From Streptomyces sp. STR69 (lineage in GTDB: Bacteria > Actinomycetota > Actinomycetes > Streptomycetales > Streptomycetaceae): a stretch of 64,000 bases of DNA. The position numbers and the translations under genes are program-made. Below, in pieces: positions 8,217 to 17,493 of this stretch; positions within the stretch are counted from its first letter, which is position 1, and each line of letters opens with the position of its first letter. The notes beneath the pieces are model-generated. The model was not told the origin of the DNA, searched no databases, and saw only the letters and a program-made list of their open reading frames with translations. Where the stretch lies: positions 310,001 to 374,000 of the forward strand of contig NZ_JALJRY010000004.1 of NCBI RefSeq assembly GCF_024519455.1, written 5' to 3'.

Positions 8217-9290
8217 ATGTTCCGTCACGCACTCACCGTGACCGGCGTCGTGGCCTCCACGGTCACCACGCTGCTCGCCTGTACGGCCTCCGTCCCGGCC
8301 GGCGCCAGCCCCTCCGCCACCTCGGGCGTCCAGCTCCAGACCTGGCTGTACCCCGGCTCGACGGGCGACTCCACCTGCACCGCCAAGAGCGAGTACGCCG
8401 ACAACAGGGTGAAGAACGGCGCCCTCAACCCCGAGTACTGGTCGGTCGGCGGCGACGGCTCGGTCACCCTGGAGACCACCGCCAACGGCACCTGCAACAC
8501 CTACAGCGCGGCCAACGTCGCCGACCTCAAGGCGCACTCCACCTACCAGTACCCGACGCTCTCCGGCATGACCACCGCCGACGTCCACGCCCTGGTCGGC
8601 AGCAGCGCCAAGCGTACGGCGGCCGTCTCCAAGGTCACCTCCCTCGTCAGCGACGCCGGGCTCAGCGGCGTCGACGTCGACCTGGAGGACTACTGGTCCT
8701 GGAGCACCGCCGACTTCACCAACTACAAGACGTTCCTCGGGCAGTTGGCGACCGCCCTGCACGCCAAGGGCAAGCGTCTCCAGGTCGACGCACCGGCGAT
8801 GACGGAGGACGCCGCCTTCTACGACTACGCGGCCGTGGCCGCCACCGGCGTGGACGACCTGGTGATCATGGCGTACGACGAGGAGTTCGACACCGCGTCC
8901 GGCGCCCGCTGCCTGCCCATCAGCCCCTACGACTGGCTGAAGAAGGTCACCAAGTACGCGCAGAGCAAGGTCCCCGACCCCAACCGCCTGATCATCGGCG
9001 TGCCCTCCTACGGCTACAGCGCGCCCGACCCCTGCGACCTCAACTCCGTTACGGGCAACATCCAGTTCAGCGACATGAAGAAGAGCCCCGGCTTCTCCAG
9101 CAACCCGGCGACCATTGAGAGCCGCCGGGACGCGTCCTCGGGCGAGATCCGCTGGACCTCCGGAGGTGTCCTCTACGACTACGTCGACAGCGTCGCCATG
9201 GACCGCAAGCTGGCCGTCCTCAAGGGCCTCGGCGTCACCAAGGTCTCGGTGTGGTCGCTGGGCGGCGGCAACCCCTGGTTCTCCAACTGA
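8217..9290 (+). CDS. Secreted GH18 family chitinase-like glycosidase
   Basis: 358 residues with an N-terminal export signal (LTVTGVVASTVTTLLACTASVPAGA); a LLAC site could make it a lipoprotein. The GH18 catalytic strand reads SGVDVDLEDY, with Asp153, Asp155 and the acid Glu157; the first Asp of the usual DxxDxDxE is Ser150. MAYDEEF and the final-strand Trp (SVWSLGGGNPW) are also present. No chitin-binding domain is attached. ATG follows AAAGGA at 8205-8210. It could be a chitinase or an endo-beta-N-acetylglucosaminidase. Its place beside the importer fits supplying oligosaccharides. Confidence 0.85.
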   Translation: MFRHALTVTGVVASTVTTLLACTASVPAGASPSATSGVQLQTWLYPGSTGDSTCTAKSEYADNRVKNGALNPEYWSVGGDGSVTLETTANGTCNTYSAANVADLKAHSTYQYPTLSGMTTADVHALVGSSAKRTAAVSKVTSLVSDAGLSGVDVDLEDYWSWSTADFTNYKTFLGQLATALHAKGKRLQVDAPAMTEDAAFYDYAAVAATGVDDLVIMAYDEEFDTASGARCLPISPYDWLKKVTKYAQSKVPDPNRLIIGVPSYGYSAPDPCDLNSVTGNIQFSDMKKSPGFSSNPATIESRRDASSGEIRWTSGGVLYDYVDSVAMDRKLAVLKGLGVTKVSVWSLGGGNPWFSN

Positions 9291-9301
9291 CCTGAGCACG
9301 C

Positions 9302-9342
9302 GTTCGGGGCGCTCCCGGGCTCGTCCCGGAAGCGCCCCGAAC
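9302..9342. terminator. Bidirectional terminator between chitinase and amidohydrolase
   Basis: GTTCGGGGCGCTcCCGGG pairs with CCCGGaAGCGCCCCGAAC around a 5-base loop, a very strong hairpin lying between two convergent genes. Confidence 0.75.
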
Positions 9343-9347
9343 TCCCG

Positions 9348-10739
9348 TCAGGCGACAGGGGTGTTGAGGACGTGGTCGCGGGAGGCGTTGACCTCGGCGC
9401 GCAGTGCGGGCAGGTCCACGTCGAGGACCTGCCCGTCCCACTTGCGCGGCTGCCCGTCGACGAACACGGCACTGATGTTGCGGGCGTCGGAGCCCAGCAC
9501 CAGAGTCCCGATGGGGTCGTTGAGCGGCATGTTGTTGAGGTCCTCGGCCCGGACCACCAGCAGGTCGGCCTTCTTGCCGACGGTCAGGGAGCCGGTGACA
9601 TCGCCGAGCCCGTTGGTCCGGGCGCCCTGGAGGGTGGCGAAGTCCAGGACGTCGCGCGTGGTGATGCGGGAGAGCTCGCCGCCGGTGCCGTGGGCGGCGT
9701 TGACCGCGCGCATCCGCTGGATGGCGAGCAGGGCCCGCATCTGGGTGAACAGGTCGCTGGCCAGGGCGACTTCGACGTCGATGCTCAGGCCTGGGCGGAT
9801 GCCGACGGCGAGTGCCTCGTCCACGGCGGGGATCGCGGTCTCCAGGCCGATCTGCGCGTCCGAGGTCGGGGCCAGCGCAACCGTCGTACCCGACTCCCCC
9901 ATCGACTTCCAGGCTTCGGCGGTCAGACCCGTGGAGTGGATCAGGGTGACGTCGGGGCCGAGGATGCCGTGCTCGGCCCAGGACAGTACGGCCCGCGAGG
10001 ACGCCTCGCCGAAGACCGCGTCGACGCTGACGCCGATGCCCAAGTCTGCTGCGGTGCGGGCGAGTTCGGGGCCGTAGGCGAGGGCGGGGCCGGCGATCTC
10101 GTCGGTGGCCAGGGTCGCCAGGCGGAGGGTGAGGAGTTGGTCCTCGCTGCTGAAGTACCGGTCCTTGAGTCGGGTCAGGTCGGCGGGCCATTGGCGGTCC
10201 CAGTCCCCGAAGTGCGGTCCCATGGACGCGTGGACGCCACGGATGCCGGTGTCGCGGAGGGCCTCGATCGCCGCCTCGGAGTGTTCGCGGGTACGGGAGT
10301 TGTGCGAGAAGTCGAGCATGGTGGTGATGCCGCTGTCGAGCGCGGTGAGCGCCGCGAGTCTGGTGCCGATGTACATGTCCTCGGGCCGGTAGACGGTGGC
10401 GTACCCGGCGAGGGTGGTCATCACATAGCCGCCGAGGTCGTCGACGTCGGGCATGATCCGGCGCAACTGCGCCTCCCAGGCGTGCCGGTGGGTGTCGACG
10501 AGGCCGGGGGCCAGGATGGTGCCGGAGGCGTCGACGACCACCGCGCCGTCCGCGCCCAGGTTCGGCCCGATCGCGGCGATACTGTCGCCCTCGACGAGCA
10601 AGTCACCCTGGAGGATGCCCAGTTCGGGGTCCATGGTGACGATGGTCGCGCCGGTGAGGAGGATGCGTCGGCGCGGATCGGCGGACTGGCGGCGGAGTTG
10701 TTCCAGGACGGCGGCGCTGGTGGTGTCGTGGGTGTTCAT
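9348..10739 (-). CDS. Amidohydrolase family protein (chlorohydrolase/deaminase type)
   Basis: 463 residues. The N-terminal sandwich strand ILLTGATIVTMDPELGILQGDLLVEG is followed by the metal motif VDTHRH (His84, His86); a third ligand is likely in VTLIHSTG and an Asp in GLSIDVEVALASD. The C-terminal strand TGSLTVGKKADLLVV closes the composite domain. This is the subtype-III amidohydrolase plan of guanine/cytosine/triazine hydrolases; the substrate is unknown. Its two sandwich segments resemble those in the barrel-less protein at 912-1682. Confidence 0.85.
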   Translation of the reverse strand: MNTHDTTSAAVLEQLRRQSADPRRRILLTGATIVTMDPELGILQGDLLVEGDSIAAIGPNLGADGAVVVDASGTILAPGLVDTHRHAWEAQLRRIMPDVDDLGGYVMTTLAGYATVYRPEDMYIGTRLAALTALDSGITTMLDFSHNSRTREHSEAAIEALRDTGIRGVHASMGPHFGDWDRQWPADLTRLKDRYFSSEDQLLTLRLATLATDEIAGPALAYGPELARTAADLGIGVSVDAVFGEASSRAVLSWAEHGILGPDVTLIHSTGLTAEAWKSMGESGTTVALAPTSDAQIGLETAIPAVDEALAVGIRPGLSIDVEVALASDLFTQMRALLAIQRMRAVNAAHGTGGELSRITTRDVLDFATLQGARTNGLGDVTGSLTVGKKADLLVVRAEDLNNMPLNDPIGTLVLGSDARNISAVFVDGQPRKWDGQVLDVDLPALRAEVNASRDHVLNTPVA

Positions 10740-10802
10740 GAGCGGTGCCTTTCAGGTGCGCTGAGACTGTGCCGAGTTGGCTTCGCGTGCGGGATGGGGA
10801 GT

Positions 10803-12350
10803 TCAGGGCCTGCTCAGCCGGACTTCCTCCACGTCGAGGACTTCCTGCACGCTGCGCAGGACGATGTCGTCGATCCGGCCGCTGTCGCGGAGGTCGGTGA
10901 GGGTGTCGCGTTTGACCTGGAGCAGGGCGAGTTGGAGGTGTCGCAGGCTCTCGCGGCGGTGCGCGGAGTCGGGTGCGGGGGCGGTGCGGTCCTCGATGTC
11001 CTGGACCATGCGCGCGGTGTCCTCCTCGGGCACCCCGAACCGCTCCGCCAGCTCGGGCAGGGCGTCGAGGGCGGCGCTGCTCAACCGGCAGCGGGCGAGG
11101 GTGAGTTCGGCGCTCTTGGCCGCGTCGGCGGGGAAGCGGGCCCGGCGGACCATGGCCGGCAGGGTGGGGCCGAGCATCGTGAGGGTGACGACGATGGCGA
11201 CCGTGGTGATGAACACGACGGCGTCACGCTGTCCGACGACCGGCCCGTCGGCGGTCGTGGCGGGCACGGTCAGTGCGGCGGCCAGCGAGATCGCGCCGCG
11301 CATGCCCGCCCAGGCCAGCGGCAGCCGCTGCGGGGCGGTGATCCGGCGGTCCCGTTGCTGGGGGCGCCGGTCGAGGAGCCGTACCAGATAGGGCACCGAG
11401 TAGAACCAGAGCAGCCGGGTGCCGAGCACGGCGACGCTCACGGCGAGGGAGGCGGTCGTCGCCTGCAGCAGCGAGACCGAGGTCAACGCTCTTACGGCGG
11501 CCGGCAGTTGGATGCCGACGAGGACGAACAGGGCGCCGTTGAGCAGATAACTGGCCACCTCCCAGAAGGCGACGGCCTGGATACGGGCCTCGGAGCCGAT
11601 GACCCGCGGCCCGAACCTGGCGGACACCAGACCGCAGACGACGACCGCCAACACACCGGAGACATGCAGGAGTTCGGCGGGGAGGTAGGCGAGGAAGGGC
11701 GTCGCGACGCTCAGGACGCTGTGCAGCAGCGGCTCGGGCAGCCGGCGCCGGACCGGGATCAGGAGCAGGGCCACGGCGGCGCCGATCAGGATGCCGCCCG
11801 CGTAGGACGTGACGAAGGCGAGCGCCGTGCCGGACCAGGAGAAGGGGTGTTCGTCGGTGACGACGTCGATGGTCACGGCGAGCAGGACGAGCGCGGTCCC
11901 GTCGTTGAGGAGGCTCTCGGTGCGCAGCACGGTCAGGAAGCGGCGCGGCATGGCCCTGGCGACCGCGGCGACGGCCGCCGCGTCCGTCGGCGCGAGGACG
12001 GCGCCGAGGACGAAGGCGATCGGCCAGCCGTAGCCCAGCGCGTGGGCCACGGCGGCGACCGCGACGGCGGTGGCGAGGACCAGACCGGTGGACTGGAGCG
12101 CGATGCTGCGGAAGTTGTTGCGGATCTCCCGCACCGAGGAGGTCAGCGCCTCCCAGTACAGCAGCGCGGGCAGGAGGAGGAACAGGACGACGTCCGGGGA
12201 CAGCGCGAACGACGCGAAGGACGGGGTCAGCCCCACGAGAGTGCCCACGCCGAGCAGCAACAGGGGTTCGCTCAGGCCCGTGCGCCGCGAGAGCCTGCCC
12301 ATCAGCAGGACGGCGATCGCGACGACGACGATCAGTTCGAGGCTGTCCAT
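10803..12350 (-). CDS. CPA1-type Na+(K+)/H+ antiporter
   Basis: 515 residues. About 12 membrane segments precede a cytoplasmic tail of about 110 residues. Family motifs are clear: VLAPTDAAAVAAVARAMPRR and RTESLLNDGTALVL, carrying the ion-binding Asp residues. It exchanges monovalent cations for protons. It lies 12 bases from the small Atu4866 gene upstream and 63 bases before the amidohydrolase, so the three may be one transcript. Confidence 0.9.
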   Translation of the reverse strand: MDSLELIVVVAIAVLLMGRLSRRTGLSEPLLLLGVGTLVGLTPSFASFALSPDVVLFLLLPALLYWEALTSSVREIRNNFRSIALQSTGLVLATAVAVAAVAHALGYGWPIAFVLGAVLAPTDAAAVAAVARAMPRRFLTVLRTESLLNDGTALVLLAVTIDVVTDEHPFSWSGTALAFVTSYAGGILIGAAVALLLIPVRRRLPEPLLHSVLSVATPFLAYLPAELLHVSGVLAVVVCGLVSARFGPRVIGSEARIQAVAFWEVASYLLNGALFVLVGIQLPAAVRALTSVSLLQATTASLAVSVAVLGTRLLWFYSVPYLVRLLDRRPQQRDRRITAPQRLPLAWAGMRGAISLAAALTVPATTADGPVVGQRDAVVFITTVAIVVTLTMLGPTLPAMVRRARFPADAAKSAELTLARCRLSSAALDALPELAERFGVPEEDTARMVQDIEDRTAPAPDSAHRRESLRHLQLALLQVKRDTLTDLRDSGRIDDIVLRSVQEVLDVEEVRLSRP

Positions 12351-12362
12351 GGCCGTACCGGC

Positions 12363-12611
12363 TTACGCGCGGTACAGGACGAGGTGCTCGTGGAAGAGCA
12401 CACCGTCGCGGACGTCACCGGTGGCGGTGAAGCCGGTGTCGTCGACGTAGTCGATGTGGTTGCCGGTGACGGTGTAGCTGCCGGTGTAGGCGCTCTGCCG
12501 GTTGCCACGGGCCTCGTCGTAGCGGCCGTTGGGCAGGAGTTCCTGCCGGATGTGGCCGTCGGCGGTGACCCACATGCCGACGAAGGGGTGCGGTGCTGCG
12601 TTCGTGTTCAT
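12363..12611 (-). CDS. Atu4866-domain small protein
   Basis: 82 residues, close to the ~80 of the founding Agrobacterium protein. VGMWVTADGHIRQELLPNGRYDEARG and later IDYVDDTGFTATGDV match the family, and match the C-terminal domain of the protein at 912-1682. ATG at 12611 starts at the domain edge; an upstream ATG at 12674 would add unrelated residues. Structures of the family show a streptavidin-like barrel; the ligand is not established. It probably works with the neighbouring amidohydrolases or transporter (inference). Confidence 0.8.
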   Translation of the reverse strand: MNTNAAPHPFVGMWVTADGHIRQELLPNGRYDEARGNRQSAYTGSYTVTGNHIDYVDDTGFTATGDVRDGVLFHEHLVLYRA

Positions 12612-12680
12612 GGCTCCACGGTCGCGGTCCCGCACGGGGTCAACCAGGCCACGCCTCTCCTGGGTGCACGGCACCCACCC

Positions 12681-14303
12681 TCAGTGGACCGGTCCTACGG
12701 CGGAGGCGTCGAAGGCGTGCGTGACCTCGGGTGCGGTGCCGGGCAGGAGGAGGGCGCGGGCCTTGTCCTCGAAGGCACGGTCGGTGGTGGTGAGGCGGTT
12801 GTGGTGCTGGGCGAGGTGCTCGGCCCAGGAGCCGACGAGGTAGTTCTCGATGAACCGGCCGGGTTCGTTGCCGTCCTGGAAGAGGCCCCAGGTGAGCGCG
12901 CCGGTGCGGCGGCGGGAGCGGGCGACGTTGTCCATGGCCTCGACGAACGCGGGACTGTCGTCCGGTGTGACGCGGTACACGACGGAGACCAGCACCGGGC
13001 CGTCGGAGGGGCCGGGCACGAAGACCAGCGGCGGGGTGGGCCAGTGGTCGGAGAGGGTGGGGTCGATGCCCTCCATGCCGTAGAGCCGCCAGCGGCGGAG
13101 GCTGAGCGCGCTCAGCAGCATGACGGCGGTGCCGATGAGGAGGGCCGTGGTCAGGCCCAGCCATTGGACCAGGGCGCCCCACACGGGGGCGGCGAGTGCC
13201 TGGCCGCCCTGGAAGACCAGCAGGTAGACGGCGAGTCCGCGGGCCCGGACCCAGCCCGGCAGCCGGGTCTGGATCGCCGCGTTGAGGGTGGACAGGACGC
13301 CGATCCAGGCGACCCCGGCGGGCAGCAGTGCAAGGACCGCGAGCCAGGTGACGTGCACGGTGGCGAGGACCAGCAGGACGAGCGCGAACACGACGGCACC
13401 GGCGGCCAGGATGCCGTTGATGCCCAGGCGCCCGCGCAGCCACGGCAGTGCGAACGCGCCGCCCACCGCGCCGAACCCGACCGCGCCGAGCAGCAGGCCG
13501 TAGCCGCCCGACCCCATCCCGAGCGAGTCGGCGGCGATCAGCGGGAGCAGGGACCACAGTGCCGCCGCGCCGGGGATGAACAGGGCGGTGCGCAGCAGGA
13601 CGCGCCGGATGCCTGGAGCGTTCCAGACGTAGCGGCGGCCCGCGTACAGCGCGGTCAGCAGCCGTTCGCGTTCGGCGGCCGGGACGGTGGTCTTCGGGCG
13701 GTGCCACAGCAGCAGTACGGCGGCGATCCCGAGGAACGACAGCGCGTTGAAGCCGAACACCCACCCCGCACCGGCCGCCGCGACCACCACACCGCCGAGC
13801 GCCGGACCGACCGCCCGCGCGAGGTTCATGTTCACCGCCCCCAGCGCGGACGCCTGCCCCAACTGCTCCCGCTCCACCAGCTCGGGCTGGATGGCCTGCC
13901 ACGACGGCCCCATCAGCGCCGTACCGCAGCCGAGGAGGAAGGTGAGAGCCAGCAGCGGTACGGCGGACAGCGCGTCCGCGAAGGCGAGCGCGGTCAGCAC
14001 CGCCGATACGGCGAACATCGCGAGCTGCGCGACCAGCAGCAGCCCCCGCCGGTCGAACCGGTCGGCGAGGACGCCCGAGGGCAGCGCCAGCAGCACGATC
14101 GGCAGACTCGACGCCGTCTGCACCAGGGTGACCATGGTCGCCCCGTGCCCCAGCAGCAGCCACTGGGCGCCGACCGTCTGCATCCAGGTGCCGATGTTCG
14201 ACACGAACTGGGCGATCCACAGGGCCCGGAACACGGGGCGGGCCAGCGGTGCCCACGCCGAGCTGGACCGGGCGTCGCTCCCGGACGTCGTACTGGCGCT
14301 CAT
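12681..14303 (-). CDS. MFS exporter (MFS_3 / transmembrane secretion effector type) with C-terminal ABM-like domain
   Basis: 540 residues. Twelve membrane segments start at FRALWIAQFVSNIGTWMQTV, with the loop motif SGVLADRFDRRGLL of the drug:H+ antiporter superfamily. After the last segment (~400) comes a soluble tail of about 130 residues; VLVSVVYRVTPDDSPAFVEA ... RFIENYLVGSWAEHLAQH resembles the ferredoxin-like fold of antibiotic-biosynthesis monooxygenases, a pairing known in this MFS subgroup. Substrate unknown. It shares strand with the Atu4866, antiporter and amidohydrolase genes downstream. Confidence 0.85.
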   Translation of the reverse strand: MSASTTSGSDARSSSAWAPLARPVFRALWIAQFVSNIGTWMQTVGAQWLLLGHGATMVTLVQTASSLPIVLLALPSGVLADRFDRRGLLLVAQLAMFAVSAVLTALAFADALSAVPLLALTFLLGCGTALMGPSWQAIQPELVEREQLGQASALGAVNMNLARAVGPALGGVVVAAAGAGWVFGFNALSFLGIAAVLLLWHRPKTTVPAAERERLLTALYAGRRYVWNAPGIRRVLLRTALFIPGAAALWSLLPLIAADSLGMGSGGYGLLLGAVGFGAVGGAFALPWLRGRLGINGILAAGAVVFALVLLVLATVHVTWLAVLALLPAGVAWIGVLSTLNAAIQTRLPGWVRARGLAVYLLVFQGGQALAAPVWGALVQWLGLTTALLIGTAVMLLSALSLRRWRLYGMEGIDPTLSDHWPTPPLVFVPGPSDGPVLVSVVYRVTPDDSPAFVEAMDNVARSRRRTGALTWGLFQDGNEPGRFIENYLVGSWAEHLAQHHNRLTTTDRAFEDKARALLLPGTAPEVTHAFDASAVGPVH

Positions 14304-14383
14304 GGTGCTGCTCCCGGGGCGAGGTCGGGCGGTCGGGAAAGGTGACCGGTCGAGGAAGAAGGTACGCCGGACGCGTCTGCCGG

Positions 14384-16321
14384 TCAGAAGCAGCCGTCCA
14401 GCGGGTCGAGGGCACCGCCGAGTCGGTGCGGCACGGACGGTACGTGCGGTACGTGGTCGAAGTCGCCGCGTCGCTCGCGCCAGGCGCGCTGCTCCTCGGA
14501 GTCGCTGGCCGCGTCCACGAAGTCGCGGGCCTGGCGCGCGCCCGAGCCGTCGGCCTGTCGTCCGCCGGTCGCCGCCCGGCAGCCGCCGAAGCGGGCGACC
14601 GGGCTCCAGGCGGGGCTGATCTCCGGGAGCGGGGCGGCGATGTTCTCGTACTCACCGGCCGCGTGCACGACCTTGCCGCCCGCCACGGTCACCAGGGCCT
14701 CGATGCGGTCGATGTCCTCGTCGGCGACGGAGAAGTAGTCGGCGGACAGGATCGCCAGGTCGCCGTACTTGCCCTCGGTGATGGTGCCCTTGACGTCGGA
14801 CTCGCCGGTCAGACGGGCGCCCGCGCTGGTGTACATCTCCAGGGCGGTGGAACGGTCCACGCGGTTCTCGGCCGGGTAGAGGAGTGTGTCGCCGATGGTG
14901 CGGCCGGTGACCAGCCAGGACAGGGAGAGCCAGGGGTTGTAGCTGGAGACGCGGGTGGCGTCGGTGCCGGCGGCGACCAGCAGGCCGGTGTCGCGCATGG
15001 CGCGGATCGGGGGTGCGGTCGCGGCGCGCTCGGCGCCGTACCGGTCGATGAACGCCTTGCCCTGGAACATCATGCGGTTCTGGACGGAGACGGCGCCGCC
15101 GAGGGCCTTGATCCGGTCCAGACTCTCCTGGCTGACGGTCTCGGCATGGTCGAACAGCCAGCGGGTCCCGGCCGGGAAGGCGCCGTCCGCGGCGATCTTC
15201 TCGAAGACGTCGAGGTCCTGGCGGATCGTCTCGTCGTAGGTGGCGTGGAGGCGGAAGCCCCAGCCGTTGTCGAGGAGCAGTCGGGCCGCAGCCTCCAGGT
15301 CCTGGCTTGCGCGGGTGGTGAGTTGGGGGCGGGGTTCGGCGAAGTTCTCGAAGTCGGCCGGGGACCAGGCGAGGTTCTCGCCGGCGCCGTTGCAGCGCAG
15401 CCATGCGTCGCCGTCCCCGGGGCTGACCATACCGATCCAGCGGCGCAGGTCGTCGAGTTCCTGACCGGCGGTCTGCGGGAAGAGGTGGTAGGCGATACGG
15501 ACCGTGAGTTCGCCGCGCTCGGCGAGTTCGGTGACGGCCGCGTAGTTGTCGGGGAAGTTCTGGAAACCGCCGGCGGCGTCGATGGCGCTGGTGATGCCGA
15601 AGCGGTTCAGTTCGCGCAAGTAGTGGCGGGTGGAGCCGAGTTGGTCCTCGGGGGCGAGGATCGGGCCCTTGGCGAGGGTGGAGTAGAGCAGCCCGGCGGC
15701 GGGCGCGGCGAGCAGAACGCCGGTTGGGTTGCCCGCGAAGTCGCGGACGATCTCGCCGCCGGGCGGGTTCGGCGAGTCACGTGTGAAGCCGACGGCCTCC
15801 AGCGCGGCCCGGTTGAGGATCGCCGACTGGTACAAGTGCAGGACGAACACAGGGGTGTCGGGGGCCGCGGCGTTCAACTCGGACACGGTCGGCAACCGCT
15901 TCTCCGCGAACTGTTCGCCGGTCCAGCCGCCAACCACCCTCACCCACTGCCCTGTTGGCGTGCGCTCGGCCTGTTCCCGCAGCATCCGCAGCGCGGTGCG
16001 CAGGGACCGTACGCCGTCCCAGCGCAGTTCGAGGAGGTAGTTCAACCCGCCCCGGATGACGTGCAGATGGGAGTCGTTGAGGCCGGGGATCACCCGTCGC
16101 CCGAGCGCGTCCACGACGCGGGTGTCCGGGCCGATGTGCGGGGCCACGGTCGCGTCGTCTCCCACGGCGCTGAAGACACCGTCGGTGATGGCCACGGCGG
16201 ACGCCGCCGGGCGGGCGGGGTCACCGGTGTGAACCCGACCGTTGCGGACGACGAGTTGCGCGGGGTGCCGGACCCCGTCGTAGGGGCGTATGCCGCCCAC
16301 GGGCATGGTGCTGCTGGACAC
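14384..16321 (-). CDS. YtcJ-type amidohydrolase (amidohydrolase family 3)
   Basis: 645 residues. IPGLNDSHLHVIRGG gives the HxH metal ligands (His85, His87); WLFDHAETVS and LLVAAGTDATRVSSYNPW fit the later His and Asp ligands. The start is GTG at 16321, chosen for AGGAG five bases upstream rather than the ATG at 16306. The frame continues upstream without a start that makes sense. The tail of ~80 residues after the catalytic domain is charged and unlike the core. Family members hydrolyse C-N bonds in varied compounds; substrate unknown. Divergent from the LysR gene. Confidence 0.85.
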   Translation of the reverse strand: MSSSTMPVGGIRPYDGVRHPAQLVVRNGRVHTGDPARPAASAVAITDGVFSAVGDDATVAPHIGPDTRVVDALGRRVIPGLNDSHLHVIRGGLNYLLELRWDGVRSLRTALRMLREQAERTPTGQWVRVVGGWTGEQFAEKRLPTVSELNAAAPDTPVFVLHLYQSAILNRAALEAVGFTRDSPNPPGGEIVRDFAGNPTGVLLAAPAAGLLYSTLAKGPILAPEDQLGSTRHYLRELNRFGITSAIDAAGGFQNFPDNYAAVTELAERGELTVRIAYHLFPQTAGQELDDLRRWIGMVSPGDGDAWLRCNGAGENLAWSPADFENFAEPRPQLTTRASQDLEAAARLLLDNGWGFRLHATYDETIRQDLDVFEKIAADGAFPAGTRWLFDHAETVSQESLDRIKALGGAVSVQNRMMFQGKAFIDRYGAERAATAPPIRAMRDTGLLVAAGTDATRVSSYNPWLSLSWLVTGRTIGDTLLYPAENRVDRSTALEMYTSAGARLTGESDVKGTITEGKYGDLAILSADYFSVADEDIDRIEALVTVAGGKVVHAAGEYENIAAPLPEISPAWSPVARFGGCRAATGGRQADGSGARQARDFVDAASDSEEQRAWRERRGDFDHVPHVPSVPHRLGGALDPLDGCF

Positions 16322-16436
16322 GTCGGCTCCTGAGGGGTCGGTCGGCTGGTGGCGTCCCGACGCTAGGTTTGCGACGATGGATCGGTCCAACACATGGTTC
16401 TGCTCGAATCGATCGGCCAAAGGGATGGACGAGGCC
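16322..16436. promoter_or_regulatory. Divergent promoter region of the YtcJ amidohydrolase and LysR genes
   Basis: 115 bases between two divergent starts, the usual site for a LysR operator. ATCGGtCCAA (16381-16390) and ATCGGcCAA (16412-16420) form a near-direct repeat about three helix turns apart. No clear T-n11-A dyad was found, so the exact operator is not assigned. Confidence 0.35.
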
Positions 16437-17384
16437 ATGGACCTGCGCCACCTGAAGTACTTCCTCGCCGTCGCCGAGACCCGCAACTTCACGCAGGCGG
16501 CGGCCAGTTGCTACGTCGCGCAGTCCGCCCTGAGCCAGCAGATCGCCCGGTTGGAGAAGGACGTGGGCGCCCGGCTGTTCAGCCGCACCAGCCGTTCCGT
16601 ACGGCTGACGGCCGCCGGGGAACTCCTGGAACCGTTGGCCCGCCGCGTCCTCGCAGACGTCGACAACGCGCAGGCGGCCCTCGACGCGCTGTCCGGGCTG
16701 CGGCGCGGGCGGCTGCGCCTCGGCCTCGTCCAGACGCGCGCCTCCTCCGTCGACCTGGTCGAGGTGATGGCCGACTACCACGCCCGCTACCCCGGCATCG
16801 ACTTCCATGTGACCAACGCGCCCAGCGCGCAGATGGCCGCGTCCGTCCTGGCCGGTGACCTCGACATCGCGGTCGTGGGCCTTGGACCGCGCCAAGTCCC
16901 GGAAGGGCTCGACCACTTGGTGCTGGCCGTCGACCCGCTGCTCCTCATCGTGCCCGCCGATCACGCCCTGGCCGACCGCGACGCCGTCGACCTCGCCGAC
17001 CTGCCGGAGAGCCATCAGCTCATCCAGTTCACCCGGGGCAGCGGACTGCGCCGTCAGGTGGAGGCGGCCTTCGCGCGCGCCGGGGTGGAACCCGGCCAGC
17101 ACTTCCAGGTCGGCCAGATCCACGACATGATCCGGCTGGCCGCGCGGGGCATCGGCGTGACGGTCGTGCCGCGCTCGTCCGTGTTCACCGGCTCCGCGCC
17201 GGGCACCGACCCCCAGGGCTCCCTGCCGTACGGGGCCCGCGCGCTCCGGGTCGCGGACGAGGCGGCGGTGCACACCATCTGCGTGGTCCACGACAGCAAG
17301 CGGCTGGCCCCGGCCGCCGCCGCGTTCCTCGAAGTGGTGGAGCGGCACGCGGCCCGGGAGGAGAGCGATCGATCGCCGCGATAG
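16437..17384 (+). CDS. LysR family transcriptional regulator
   Basis: 315 residues starting MDLRHLKYFLAVAETRNFTQAA, the canonical LysR opening; the helix-turn-helix continues CYVAQSALSQQIARLEKDVGARLFSRT. The rest is a type-2 periplasmic-binding-like effector domain (GRLRLGLVQTRAS ... RLAARGIGVTVVPRS). ATG at 16437 fits the domain start; an in-frame ATG at 16425 is an alternative. As usual for the family it is divergent from a probable target, here the amidohydrolase at 14384-16321. Confidence 0.92.
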   Translation: MDLRHLKYFLAVAETRNFTQAAASCYVAQSALSQQIARLEKDVGARLFSRTSRSVRLTAAGELLEPLARRVLADVDNAQAALDALSGLRRGRLRLGLVQTRASSVDLVEVMADYHARYPGIDFHVTNAPSAQMAASVLAGDLDIAVVGLGPRQVPEGLDHLVLAVDPLLLIVPADHALADRDAVDLADLPESHQLIQFTRGSGLRRQVEAAFARAGVEPGQHFQVGQIHDMIRLAARGIGVTVVPRSSVFTGSAPGTDPQGSLPYGARALRVADEAAVHTICVVHDSKRLAPAAAAFLEVVERHAAREESDRSPR

Positions 17385-17493
17385 TTCGATCGCTGCAACA
17401 GATCGCTGCATCCGCATCCATATGTTGGACGAAACGCTCCCGCGGCGCGAGGCTCGTGGAGAAGCCCGAGATCCAGCGAAGGGGAGCACTGCC

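Noticed and set aside
12681..14303. Treating the C-terminal part of the MFS gene as a separate monooxygenase gene
   Set aside because: The frame is continuous with the membrane part and no internal start with a ribosome site was seen; the tail is known in this MFS subgroup.
9372..14345. A 1657-codon open frame on the plus strand
   Set aside because: It runs opposite an amidohydrolase, antiporter, Atu4866 protein and MFS gene with clear motifs. Its product is a Gly/Arg/Glu/Gln-rich low-complexity sequence, the usual antisense shadow in high-GC DNA.
14249..16333. A 694-codon plus-strand frame
   Set aside because: It is antisense to the YtcJ-type amidohydrolase, which has intact metal motifs; no recognisable domain in the shadow.
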